53,880 nt of DNA, from positions 1 through 53,880 of the forward strand of contig CADCCB010000016.1 of NCBI GenBank assembly GCA_902799905.1. Reading direction: 5' to 3'. Position numbers and translations under genes: made by a program. The stretch's first letter is position 1; each line of letters starts with the position of its first letter. The notes beneath the pieces were generated by a model. The model searched no databases. It saw only the letters and a list, made by a program, of their open reading frames with translations, and was not told where the DNA came from. This stretch comes from an uncultured Prevotellaceae bacterium (lineage in GTDB: Bacteria > Bacteroidota > Bacteroidia > Bacteroidales > Bacteroidaceae). This document shows, piece after piece, positions 1 through 8,390 of the stretch.

Positions 1-10
1 ATCTGCAACT

Positions 11-57
11 TTATTTAGTTAACTAATGTATTGATTATTAGGTAGTTAGTTAAATAA
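11..57. terminator. AT-rich imperfect hairpin, probable terminator of an off-window gene
   Basis: The arm at 11-25 pairs with 43-57 over about 15 positions with two mismatches, leaving a 17-nt loop. It is AT-rich and could serve a gene to the left. The rest of 58-250 shows no coding signal on either strand. Confidence 0.4.
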
Positions 58-251
58 TGCAACAATAAATTACCACCCAAATTGACGCAGAACCTTTTCT
101 GAGTGAAGAAATATTTTTGCGATCTACGCAGTCCCATTTTCTATCTTTTGTGAGCCGCGCCTGTGCAACAAAATGGACTTGTGGAAGTCGAGTCAAAGTG
201 TATTCCTTTTTCTAAAAAACTAAAGATTTTGGAAAATAAATCAAAAAAAGA

Positions 252-282
252 TTGGTAATATCAGAAAGATTGTGTAGATTTG
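252..282 (+). promoter_or_regulatory. Bacteroidetes-type promoter of the DUF4254/GT9 genes
   Basis: A TTG at 252-254 and the -7 box TAGATTTG at 275-282 are 20 bp apart, the spacing of the Bacteroidetes housekeeping promoter (TTTG, then TAnnTTTG). Transcription should begin near 288. This rules out the TTG codon at 287 as the start of the next gene and favours the ATG at 311. Confidence 0.65.
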
Positions 283-310
283 CAAGTTGAAACAAGAAGA
301 AAAGGAAAGA

Positions 311-916
311 ATGACTTTTACAGAACAAGCAAACAAGATTTTCAATCAGGCTATCCGCGACTATCACCTGACAGACAATGTGGACACGCCCATCAGAAAT
401 CCTTATGAGCGCGACTCCATCGAGTTCCAACTCTACACCAAATGCTGGATAGACACCGTTCAGTGGCATCTGGAGGATCTGATTCGCGACCCGCACATCG
501 ACCTGGCAGAGGCTTTGGCCTTGAAACGCCGCATCGACCACTCTAATCAGGACCGCACAGACCTGGTGGAGGAGATCGACTCCTACTTCCGCCAACTCTA
601 CAGCAACGTGACTCCCCTGCCTGACGCCCGGCTGAACACTGAGAGCCCCGCTTGGGCCGTCGACCGCCTGTCGATACTGGCACTTAAGATCTGGCACATG
701 CAGGAGCAGGTCGAGCGCAAGGATGCTACTGAGGAGCACCGCCAGCGCTGCAAGGAAAAACTCGACGTGCTGCTGGAGCAACAGGTAGACCTTTCTACTG
801 CCATCGACCAACTGCTGGAGGACATCGAGCAGGGTCGTAAGTACATGAAGGTGTACCGCCAGATGAAGATGTACAACGATGCCAGTACGAACCCCGTACT
901 CTATCAAAAAAGGTAG
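311..916 (+). CDS. DUF4254 family protein
   Basis: A 201-residue protein with no signal peptide or membrane segment. It is rich in charged helices, with a likely coiled coil around residues 125-180. The sequence resembles the DUF4254 family of Bacteroidetes, whose biochemical role is not established. Such genes are commonly next to GT9 glycosyltransferases, as here, where the GT9 gene starts 30 bp downstream; this suggests a role in lipopolysaccharide or surface glycan assembly (inference from context). The ATG at 311 follows a purine-rich stretch and lies about 23 nt after the predicted transcription start; a TTG at 287 in the same frame is rejected because it coincides with that start. Confidence 0.75.
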   Translation: MTFTEQANKIFNQAIRDYHLTDNVDTPIRNPYERDSIEFQLYTKCWIDTVQWHLEDLIRDPHIDLAEALALKRRIDHSNQDRTDLVEEIDSYFRQLYSNVTPLPDARLNTESPAWAVDRLSILALKIWHMQEQVERKDATEEHRQRCKEKLDVLLEQQVDLSTAIDQLLEDIEQGRKYMKVYRQMKMYNDASTNPVLYQKR

Positions 917-946
917 AGACTGCGAAGAAACGAGAGCAGGAGAAAA

Positions 947-1999
947 GTGAAGCATCAGCATATATTAGTGATACGGTTTTCGGCTTTGGGCGACGTGGCA
1001 ATGACGGTGCCCATCGTGTGGGCTGTGGCCAAGCGCTACCCCGATGTGCGTATCACCGTGCTAAGCCGGCCCTTTGCCCGCACCTTCTTCGAGAACCTAG
1101 CCCCCAATGTGAACTTCATGGAGGCCGACCTGAAAGGCGAATACAAGGGCATCCACGGACTGAACGCCCTCTACCGCCGGCTCACCGCCAAACAGTTCAC
1201 CCATGTGGCCGACCTCCACTCTGTGCTCCGCTCCGAATATCTGCGCATGCGCTTCAATCTGGGACGTTTCAAGGTGAAGCACATCGACAAGCATCGTAAG
1301 ATGCGCCGTCAACTGGTGAAGCAGAACAACAAGCGGAGACAGCCCATGCCCACCTCATTCGACAACTACGCCGAGGTTTTTGCCAAACTGGGGTTCCCCA
1401 TCGACCATAGCGACTTCCGTTCCATCTTCCAGGAAGAGGGCGGCTATCTGAACACTTTGCCCGATGCAATCGGCGAAAAACACGAGGGTGAGCCCTGGAT
1501 AGGCATCGCTCCCTTCGCCGCCCATCTTGGCAAGGTCTATCCGCCCGAACTGACAGAGCAGGCCATCCGTCAACTGACGGAGCGCTACCCCAAAAGCCGC
1601 CTGTTCCTCTTCGGACGAGGCAAGCAGGAAGAGGAATTCTTCCCCAAATGGACTAAGGAGATGCCACAGTGCACCAATGTCAGTTGGCACCTGGAAACGA
1701 TGCGCCAGGAACTCATTCTGATGGCTCATCTTGACGTCATGTTATCGATGGATTCGGCAAATATGCACATGGCATCGCTCACAGGCACCAAGGTGGTATC
1801 CGTGTGGGGAGCCACACATCCCATGGCCGGATTCATGGGCTGGCGTCAGAACGAGGAGAATGCCGTACAACTCGACCTGCCCTGTCGCCCCTGCAGCATT
1901 TTCGGCAACAAGCCCTGTCGCTTCGGTGACTACCACTGCATGACAGGCATCCAACCAGAGACTATTGTTGAGAAGATAGTAGATATTATTAACCCCTAA
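947..1999 (+). CDS. Glycosyltransferase family 9 (ADP-heptose:LPS heptosyltransferase-like)
   Basis: A 350-residue GT-B fold sugar transferase. The N-terminus [20 protein letters not shown] is the classic GT9 opening that contacts the acceptor side. The C-terminal nucleotide-sugar domain has [16 protein letters not shown] near residue 185 and [17 protein letters not shown] near 262-280, the conserved SxDSxxxHxA motif. A cysteine cluster ([12 protein letters not shown], with a further Cys before the stop) is common in Bacteroidetes members. The start is GTG at 947, preceded by GGAG. It likely adds a core sugar to lipid A on the cytoplasmic face of the inner membrane; the exact donor cannot be read from sequence. 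It is probably co-transcribed with the DUF4254 gene. Confidence 0.85.
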   Translation: MKHQHILVIRFSALGDVAMTVPIVWAVAKRYPDVRITVLSRPFARTFFENLAPNVNFMEADLKGEYKGIHGLNALYRRLTAKQFTHVADLHSVLRSEYLRMRFNLGRFKVKHIDKHRKMRRQLVKQNNKRRQPMPTSFDNYAEVFAKLGFPIDHSDFRSIFQEEGGYLNTLPDAIGEKHEGEPWIGIAPFAAHLGKVYPPELTEQAIRQLTERYPKSRLFLFGRGKQEEEFFPKWTKEMPQCTNVSWHLETMRQELILMAHLDVMLSMDSANMHMASLTGTKVVSVWGATHPMAGFMGWRQNEENAVQLDLPCRPCSIFGNKPCRFGDYHCMTGIQPETIVEKIVDIINP

Positions 2000-2012
2000 A
2001 ACAGACTGTATT

Positions 2013-2174
2013 ATGAAGAAGTATGTATGTGATGTATGCGGCTATGTCTATGACCCCGCAGTAGGTGACCCCGATGGAGGCATTGCCCCCGGTACCGCAT
2101 TTGAAGATATCCCCGAAGACTGGGTATGCCCCATCTGCGGCGTTGGAAAGGGAGATTTTTCTGAAGAAAATTAA
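2013..2174 (+). CDS. Rubredoxin
   Basis: A 53-residue protein with two CxxC knuckles, [12 protein letters not shown] at residues 4-15 and [13 protein letters not shown] at 37-49, which bind a single iron through four cysteines. Length and spacing are those of classic type I rubredoxin, including the conserved [16 protein letters not shown] segment between the knuckles. It is a cytoplasmic one-electron carrier, typically supplying peroxide or superoxide reductases in anaerobes; no such partner is adjacent here. It starts with ATG 13 bp after the GT9 stop, so it probably shares that transcript. The stop codon TAA lies inside the first unit of a 7-bp repeat array. Confidence 0.95.
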   Translation: MKKYVCDVCGYVYDPAVGDPDGGIAPGTAFEDIPEDWVCPICGVGKGDFSEEN

Positions 2175-2311
2175 GAATTTAGAATTAAGAATTAAGAAGT
2201 ATCGCCTGCGGCGAGTAGGAATTAAGAAGTAAGAAGTAATTCTAAATTTTTACGTCTTACACGCTGCGCAGCGAGCATACTTCTAAATTCTAAATTCTTA
2301 ATTCTAAATTC
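2170..2311. repeat. Two facing 7-bp repeat arrays forming a large inverted repeat between convergent genes
   Basis: The left array at 2170-2197 has four units of the ATTAAGA type (ATTAAGA, ATTTAGA, ATTAAGA, ATTAAGA). The right array at 2281-2311 has about four units of the TTCTAAA type. The two are near-exact reverse complements, so the transcript can fold into a long hairpin and may act as a bidirectional terminator. The interior carries smaller GC-rich palindromes near 2202-2214 and 2260-2273. The rubredoxin stop codon is inside the left array and the SpoU stop codon inside the right one. Confidence 0.85.
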
Positions 2312-2826
2312 AACACGAAGTGATAAATCACGATTCCCGCCGTGACAGAGACATTCATTGAGTGTTTCGTGCCATACTGGGGAATCTCCAGACAACCGTC
2401 TGAGGCATCAATCACCTCCTGATGAACCCCTTTCACCTCATTGCCTAATACAATGGCATAACGCTTCCCTTGTTCCGGCTGGAACGAGGGAAGTTTCGTT
2501 GAGCCCTCAGCCTGTTCGATGCTCAGCACCTCCACGCCCCTGCTTTTCAGTTCCTCAACAGCCTCCAGGGGCGTCTTGAAGTAACGCCAGTCAACACTGT
2601 CCTCTGCACCTAGTGCCGTCTTGTGTATCTCGTTGTGCGGTGGACAGCCCGTGATACCACACAGATAGACAGCCTCCAGACGGAAGGCATCTGCTGTGCG
2701 GAACACCGACCCCACGTTGTGCATCGATCGCACGTCATCCATCACCACCACCAGCGGCATTTTCTCGGCTTCCTTATACTCCTCCACCGAGAGCCTTTGC
2801 ATCTCTATCGTACGCAGTTTTCTCAT
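2290..2826 (-). CDS. SpoU/TrmH-family RNA 2'-O-methyltransferase
   Basis: A 178-residue SPOUT methyltransferase of the small form, without the N-terminal substrate-binding domain of TrmH/RlmB. The three family motifs are visible: NVGSVFRTADAF near residue 37, YAIVLGNEVKGV near 123-134, and IPQYGTKHSMNVSVTAGIV near 148-166, which forms the knotted SAM site. It should methylate a ribose 2'-OH in tRNA or rRNA; the target is not predictable. The last residues (NLELRI) are encoded by a 7-bp repeat array that also supplies the TAG stop. A minus-strand -7 box at 2835-2842 leaves almost no 5' leader. Confidence 0.85.
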   Translation of the reverse strand: MRKLRTIEMQRLSVEEYKEAEKMPLVVVMDDVRSMHNVGSVFRTADAFRLEAVYLCGITGCPPHNEIHKTALGAEDSVDWRYFKTPLEAVEELKSRGVEVLSIEQAEGSTKLPSFQPEQGKRYAIVLGNEVKGVHQEVIDASDGCLEIPQYGTKHSMNVSVTAGIVIYHFVLNLELRI

Positions 2827-2834
2827 AACGTGTG

Positions 2835-2842
2835 CAAAGGTA
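2835..2842 (-). promoter_or_regulatory. Minus-strand -7 box TACCTTTG of the SpoU gene
   Basis: TACCTTTG on the minus strand ends only 9 bp before the ATG at 2826. A start of transcription about six bases past the box gives a leader of roughly 2-4 nt, so the gene may be translated as a near-leaderless message. No clear -33 TTTG was found. Confidence 0.5.
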
Positions 2843-3013
2843 TTAATTTTATTTGATAACTGTTATAACATGATAAAAAAAAAATAACGATTGCCCGCAT
2901 GAAATCGGGGATTTTGTTTTGCAATCGTTTCAAAAACATAAAAACACATAACTAATGTTACAAATAATAAAGTCTGCGAGACATATGAATACAGCGCATT
3001 ATACAATAAAGTG

Positions 3014-3021
3014 TATCTTTG
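3014..3021 (+). promoter_or_regulatory. -7 box TATCTTTG of the SusC/SusD operon
   Basis: TATCTTTG matches the Bacteroidetes TAnnTTTG -7 element and lies about 60 bp before the first SusC start. No good -33 TTTG is present at the expected distance, which would fit an activator-dependent promoter. That regulatory reading is inference. Confidence 0.55.
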
Positions 3022-3081
3022 CACACAAAAAACCGCAAATAATACTAAATAACGTACAATGATGAACCAAAATTGGACAAA

Positions 3082-6000
3082 ATGAAGAATCCAAAACAAT
3101 CAATCAGACAGACAATCGCCGCGTTGTTCATGCTGTTTGCATTCAGTGCAATGATGTATGGACAAGATGGTGTCGTTGTCAAGGGAACAGTTACCGACAA
3201 TACTACCGAACCGTTGATCGGTGCCTCGGTGGTAGTGAAAGGACAACCGTCCCTGGGTACGGTAACTAACCTCGATGGTTACTTCGAACTGAAGGTACCC
3301 TCAGAATCGTCAGTGTTGGTGATTTCCTATGTTGGTATGAACAGCAAGGAAGTCAAAGTGGGCAAACAGCGTAACATCAAGGTGTCGCTAGCCGACAACA
3401 CCAACCTGGAAGAAGTAGTTGTAGTAGGTTACGGCCAGCAGAAGAAGGCCTCTGTGGTGGGTGCTATCACACAGACCACGGGTGAGGTCCTCGAGCGCTC
3501 GGCTGGTATCGGTAGCGTCAGTGCCGCCCTTACAGGTAACCTGCCAGGTATCGCAACCATTGCCTCTTCCGGTCAGCCCGGTGAGGAGGACCCGCGTATC
3601 TACATCCGTGGTGCCGCTGCATGGAACCAGGATGCTCAGCCGCTGATCCTCGTCGATGGTGTCAAGCGTGAGATCAAGTCAGTCGACATCTCATCTGTGG
3701 CAACAGTATCTGTGCTGAAGGACGCATCTGCAACAGCCGTCTACGGTGTGGAGGGTGCTAACGGCGTTATCCTTATTACTACTAAGCGTGGTGTGGAAGG
3801 CAAGGCCAGAATCGATGTAGGTTTCAATGCCACCCTGAAGGCCGTGTCAAAACTTCCGCGCAAGTACGACGCATACGAAGGATATATGTGGCGCAATCAG
3901 GCCATCGAGCACGAACTTGCATTGGGAGGTGACGCTGCCTGGGCCTACTATCGTCCGCAGACCTTCATCAACAACTTCCGCAATCAGGATTATACGGTAA
4001 AGCCCCATTATGACGCTGCAGGCAATTACCTCGGTGACTATAGCCAGGCTGAACGCTATCCGAATGTCGACTGGCAGGACGAAATGTTCAAGAGCACTGC
4101 CTTGTCATATAACACCAACATTAATTTCTCCGGTGGTACCAAGTTTGTGAAGTATTTCGTGGCCTTCGACTACCAGAACGAAGGTGATATGACCCGGATT
4201 TGGGACAATAACCTGGGTTTTGAAGGCGGTTACACATACAACCGTCTGAATGTCCGTTCAAACCTGGACTTCCAGATTACAAAGACCACACAGTTCAGGG
4301 TTAATTTGGCCGGATCGAATGCCCAGCAGAAGACCCCACGCTATTATTATGGTAATAGTGGTGAATTCTTCCAGCAGCAGAACTGGGCCGGTGCCTATCG
4401 TATGCCGCCCAATGTGTACCCTGTTCGCTTTGCCAATGGTGCTTGGGGTTACTCCAGGTTGGCTGCTTCCAACATGGCTAACTCTCCGATGAACGTATCA
4501 ACGGCAGGTTATACACTGAACACCATCACACGCGTATTCACCGACTTCTCTTTGGAACAGAACCTGGATTTCATTACCAAGGGTCTGGTGGCACGCGGTA
4601 CCATCTCTTGGGACAACAACTTCACCGAGGGTGACCGTGGTATTGATGTTGCTGGAGGTAGTCACACAAATTATACAGCATACATAACCCCAGAAGAGGG
4701 TCAGTTGGTGTTTGAAAATGAAATAGATACGAAAACTGGTTTCGATTTCTATGAAAAGCGTGACTGGTCAACTAAGGGAGGTAGTGTCAGTTCTACGGGC
4801 CGTGCAACGGAAATGTCGCTTCAACTTTATTGGGGCCGTCAACTCGGTGTCCATAACGTGTCTGTCATGGGTAACTGGAAGCGCCGTACCACTCAGTATG
4901 GCTCTGCATTGGAAAGCCGCCGTGAGGACTGGGTGTTCCGTACCACTTACGACTTAAAAGGCAAGTATTTCGCTGAGTTCAACGGAGCCTATAACGGTTC
5001 TCAGAGATTCTCTCCGGACAACCGTTTTGCATTCTTCTGTTCTGGTGCTGCCGGTTGGATGCTTTCAGAAGAGAAATTCATGGAGAAACTGAAGGAAAAA
5101 CATATTGTCGATATGTTCAAAATCCGCGGTTCAATCGGTGAGATTGGTGACGACAGCGCAGGTGGCGATTTTGCTTACATGACAACCTGGCAGGTTACTA
5201 ACAATGGTAATGGTTTCCCAATTACTCTTGATGGTTCTAACAGCCCGTTCGTTGGCTATAAGGAAGCACAAATTGCCAGCCCTGACCTTCGTTGGGCAAC
5301 GGTATTGAAGAAGGATATCGGTATCGACTACGCATTCCTTGGAGGTATGTTTGCCGGTAGTTTCGACTGGTTCCAGGACTACCGTAAAGACATCTTTATT
5401 TTTGGTACCGACCGTTCTGTACCAGACTACTATGGTGCAGCCAAGACCCCGGACATCAACAAGGGTGAGATTAAGAATACCGGTTTCGAACTTGAAATTC
5501 GCTTCAACAAGGTGCTGAATAATGGTATGCGTTTCTGGGCCAATACCAACTATACATTCGCTCGCAACGAGATCAAGTTGAAGGACGATCCTGCATTAAT
5601 CCCCGCTTACCGCAAGGCTCAGGGCTATGCTCAGGGACAATATCGCTCATACATTGATAACGGTTATATTAAAACCTACGATGAACTCTATAGTGCACCG
5701 GCAAGTCAGAGCAATGACTCTCAGGTGCTCATCGGCGACCACTACATTGTTGACTTCAACGGTGATGGCGTTATTGATGTAACCAACGATCAGGCTCCAT
5801 ACGGTTACACCGGCAATCCCGAGCATACCTATAATGCCACAATTGGTTGGGAGTGGAAAGGATTCTCATGCTTTGCACAACTCTATGGCGTTACAGGCGT
5901 TACCCGTGACGTAACACTCACTTCTTTCCCCGATCAACTTCTTACCGTGTATGATACCGGTGCTTGGTGGAATCCTGCAACTGGAACAGGTGAAGTTGTT

Positions 6001-6285
6001 GTGCCACGTTTCAATACACAGGCAGCCCCTGCCAACAACGGTACACAATTCCTTTTTGACGGTTCATACTTCCGTCTGAAGAACGTAGAGGTCGCATACA
6101 CATGGACAAAGGGCTGGATTAAGAGAATAGGCTTCTCAAGCCTGAAAGTCTACCTGAACGGTAACAACCTCTTCCTGATTACAAAGATGCCTGACGACCG
6201 TGAGAGTAACTACGGATGGAGTGGCTCTGGTGGTGCTTACCCGACTGTCAGACGTTATAACTTAGGATTTAAGCTTTACCTTTAA
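3082..6285 (+). CDS. SusC/RagA-family TonB-linked outer-membrane transporter (pair 1)
   Basis: About 1067 residues with a signal peptide (hydrophobic stretch ending at MMYGQ). A carboxypeptidase-regulatory-like domain follows (residues about 25-105: VKGTVTDNTTEPLIGASVVV, then VISYVGMNSKEVKVG). A TonB box region (LEEVVVVGYGQQKK) comes next, then the plug with YIRGAAAWNQDAQPLILVDG, and a 22-strand barrel ending in RRYNLGFKLYL. With its SusD partner it imports oligosaccharides across the outer membrane. The ATG at 3082 is preferred over an in-frame TTG at 3073. The SusD gene follows after 14 bp. It is longer and more canonical than the second SusC of the locus. Confidence 0.95.
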   Translation: MKNPKQSIRQTIAALFMLFAFSAMMYGQDGVVVKGTVTDNTTEPLIGASVVVKGQPSLGTVTNLDGYFELKVPSESSVLVISYVGMNSKEVKVGKQRNIKVSLADNTNLEEVVVVGYGQQKKASVVGAITQTTGEVLERSAGIGSVSAALTGNLPGIATIASSGQPGEEDPRIYIRGAAAWNQDAQPLILVDGVKREIKSVDISSVATVSVLKDASATAVYGVEGANGVILITTKRGVEGKARIDVGFNATLKAVSKLPRKYDAYEGYMWRNQAIEHELALGGDAAWAYYRPQTFINNFRNQDYTVKPHYDAAGNYLGDYSQAERYPNVDWQDEMFKSTALSYNTNINFSGGTKFVKYFVAFDYQNEGDMTRIWDNNLGFEGGYTYNRLNVRSNLDFQITKTTQFRVNLAGSNAQQKTPRYYYGNSGEFFQQQNWAGAYRMPPNVYPVRFANGAWGYSRLAASNMANSPMNVSTAGYTLNTITRVFTDFSLEQNLDFITKGLVARGTISWDNNFTEGDRGIDVAGGSHTNYTAYITPEEGQLVFENEIDTKTGFDFYEKRDWSTKGGSVSSTGRATEMSLQLYWGRQLGVHNVSVMGNWKRRTTQYGSALESRREDWVFRTTYDLKGKYFAEFNGAYNGSQRFSPDNRFAFFCSGAAGWMLSEEKFMEKLKEKHIVDMFKIRGSIGEIGDDSAGGDFAYMTTWQVTNNGNGFPITLDGSNSPFVGYKEAQIASPDLRWATVLKKDIGIDYAFLGGMFAGSFDWFQDYRKDIFIFGTDRSVPDYYGAAKTPDINKGEIKNTGFELEIRFNKVLNNGMRFWANTNYTFARNEIKLKDDPALIPAYRKAQGYAQGQYRSYIDNGYIKTYDELYSAPASQSNDSQVLIGDHYIVDFNGDGVIDVTNDQAPYGYTGNPEHTYNATIGWEWKGFSCFAQLYGVTGVTRDVTLTSFPDQLLTVYDTGAWWNPATGTGEVVVPRFNTQAAPANNGTQFLFDGSYFRLKNVEVAYTWTKGWIKRIGFSSLKVYLNGNNLFLITKMPDDRESNYGWSGSGGAYPTVRRYNLGFKLYL

Positions 6286-6299
6286 TCGTGTATAAAGAT

Positions 6300-8336
6300 A
6301 TGAAATACTATAATAACATTCAATCCCTTTTGTGCAGTTTGCTGCTCCTGCTGGCAGGCGGTGCTTCATTCGTGTCCTGCAAAGACTGGCTTGACAAAGA
6401 CCCCGAGTCTATTGTAGCAGAGGATGAGGCCTTCAAGAACTATCGCAATTTCCAGGGATATATTGAGGAAATTTACAACTTGGTTCCTGACAAGGAGAAA
6501 ATCAATTATTGTACTGCCTGGAATCTTGGCGACGACGCTGTTCACAATACTGAAGGCTATGCACACATGGATCATCAGGTAGACCTTGGAAACTATCGTG
6601 ACTGGTATTCTAATACCCAGTGCTGGCTGAATGGCGACAGAAGTTCACTTTGGAGGAACTCATGGTATTGTATCCGTAAGTGTAACCTGGGTATTCAGAA
6701 CATCAAATCACTTGTCGGTACCGACGAGGAACGCGACCTGTTGCTTGGCCAGATGTATTTCTTCCGTGCCTGGTGGCATTTCGAACTGATGTGCTACTTC
6801 GGTGGCCTTCCATACATTGACGAGGCTTATGAATCGGATGCTATCCCCGAACTTCCCCGTCTTTCTTTTCAGGAGTGTGCTGACCGTTGTGCAGAAGACT
6901 TCGAGCGGGCATACGACCTCCTTCCTATGAATTGGGACGAGACGCTGGCTGGTATGCAGACATTAAACCAGAACGACCTGCGTGTCAATAAGTTCACGGC
7001 ACTCTGCTATCTAGGCAAGGTCTATCTTTGGGCCGGTTCTCCGCTCATGAAGGAGTTTGAGAAGACCAAGGACGGCGGCGTTGCACAACTCTTAGGTGCC
7101 AGTTCTAATGGCAAGACCTACGATTATGATGTGAACTACTGTAAGAAGGCTGCAGAGACCTTTGGCAAGGCATTGGATATGGTCAACAAAGGAACTGTCC
7201 CATACAAGTTGGCAGAATTCAAATATTCAGACCTCTACAACCATGTGGCTGATGAAAATGCTGATCCTGAAAACAACTATTCCAACATTTTCTACACCGT
7301 CAAGCAAAGTTGGAAAATGCCTGGCGTAAAAGAGGCCATTTTCCGCGGTGCTTTTCCTGGTGCCAACTCTGCTAACTGGAACTGTGCAAAGATTTTCGGT
7401 CCGAAGGTGGAAGGTCTCGTGGCTCATGACAAGATCATTCACCACCCCACAGCCAACCTCATCGACCAGTATGGTATGGCCAACGGACAGCCCATCTATC
7501 TGGTACGCAATGGCGAACTCGTGCTAAACGAAGCATCTGGCTGGGATCCCGAACACCCCTATAAGGACCGTGACCCACGATTCTATCATGACATTATTTT
7601 CGACGGTTTCCACTATGTACTGAGCATCGATGCCTTGACATCCACTCAGAAGTCTCTTGATTATTGCCAACTTTACACAGGCGGAGCCATGCGTGGTGTT
7701 GCCGACGGCAGCAGCACGGGATATTTCATCCAGAAACTGATACCTCACCAGTGTAACGAAGGTGACCGCTGGTATGATTGGGATTATGCCTTCCAGAGTT
7801 ATCTTCCCTATATGCGTCTGGCTGACATCTATCTGATGTATGCAGAGGCAAGGGCTGCTATCGCAACTGGTGTTCCTGATTTGAAGGACAAGCCAACCTA
7901 TTGTCCGTCACTGTCGGCTGTCGATGCCATCAACGCACTCCGCGACCGTGTCAACACCGATGACTATCCCATGGAACATGTACAAGCAAATCTCATGGAC
8001 ACCAGGGAACATTTCATTGATGAAGTACGTCGTGAGCGTGCAGTGGAACTGTCATTCGAAGGCTTCCGTTGGTGCGACCTACAGCGCTGGCTGCTCTTGA
8101 CAGAGCCTCCTTACACGATGAAATACTCTCACGAGTTTGAGCGCTTGGAAACAGATGCCTGGTTCTTTAATGCAAAGACCCGCGAACCTGCACATGACCC
8201 GAAGGACGCACATATCGGTAATTTCAAAAAGAAAGATCTGATTGCTCGTCGTCTGGATTCAAAGCACTACTGGTTCCCGCTTCCTGACAAGGATGTCTAT
8301 CTGTACGAAGGATTCCCCCAGAATCCGGGATGGTAA
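6300..8336 (+). CDS. SusD/RagB-family glycan-binding lipoprotein (pair 1)
   Basis: About 678 residues. The hydrophobic leader ends in the lipobox-like GGASFVSCKDW, giving a lipid-anchored outer-membrane protein. SusD hallmarks are GQMYFFRAWWHFELMCYFGG, the TPR-type helices, YLPYMRLADIYLMYAEARAA, RERAVELSFEGFRWCDLQRW and the C-terminal KHYWFPLPDKDVYLY. It forms the lid over the SusC barrel and captures the glycan. ATG at 6300 is chosen over an in-frame GTG at 6288, since it begins directly with a signal sequence. At 678 residues it is longer than typical SusD (about 550), with extra loops between residues 250 and 500 that may define ligand choice. Confidence 0.93.
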   Translation: MKYYNNIQSLLCSLLLLLAGGASFVSCKDWLDKDPESIVAEDEAFKNYRNFQGYIEEIYNLVPDKEKINYCTAWNLGDDAVHNTEGYAHMDHQVDLGNYRDWYSNTQCWLNGDRSSLWRNSWYCIRKCNLGIQNIKSLVGTDEERDLLLGQMYFFRAWWHFELMCYFGGLPYIDEAYESDAIPELPRLSFQECADRCAEDFERAYDLLPMNWDETLAGMQTLNQNDLRVNKFTALCYLGKVYLWAGSPLMKEFEKTKDGGVAQLLGASSNGKTYDYDVNYCKKAAETFGKALDMVNKGTVPYKLAEFKYSDLYNHVADENADPENNYSNIFYTVKQSWKMPGVKEAIFRGAFPGANSANWNCAKIFGPKVEGLVAHDKIIHHPTANLIDQYGMANGQPIYLVRNGELVLNEASGWDPEHPYKDRDPRFYHDIIFDGFHYVLSIDALTSTQKSLDYCQLYTGGAMRGVADGSSTGYFIQKLIPHQCNEGDRWYDWDYAFQSYLPYMRLADIYLMYAEARAAIATGVPDLKDKPTYCPSLSAVDAINALRDRVNTDDYPMEHVQANLMDTREHFIDEVRRERAVELSFEGFRWCDLQRWLLLTEPPYTMKYSHEFERLETDAWFFNAKTREPAHDPKDAHIGNFKKKDLIARRLDSKHYWFPLPDKDVYLYEGFPQNPGW

Positions 8337-8339
8337 AGA

Positions 8340-8366
8340 GTGAAAAGTGAATAGTAAAAGTGAAGA
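8340..8366. repeat. 7-bp array (GTGAAAA type) after the first SusD gene
   Basis: Units GTGAAAA, GTGAATA, a shortened GTAAAA and GTGAAGA follow the SusD stop codon within 4 bp, in the 54-bp gap before the second SusC gene. Confidence 0.6.
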
Positions 8367-8390
8367 ATTTGCTACCGCTATAAATAAATA

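Noticed and set aside
212-961. 249-residue reading frame on the minus strand across the DUF4254 gene
   Set aside because: It mirrors the plus-strand gene, which has a promoter, a family match and correct codon use; the reverse frame has no recognisable domain.
3062-3085. Upstream ATG at 3062 as the SusC start
   Set aside because: It is out of frame with SusC and stops after seven codons.
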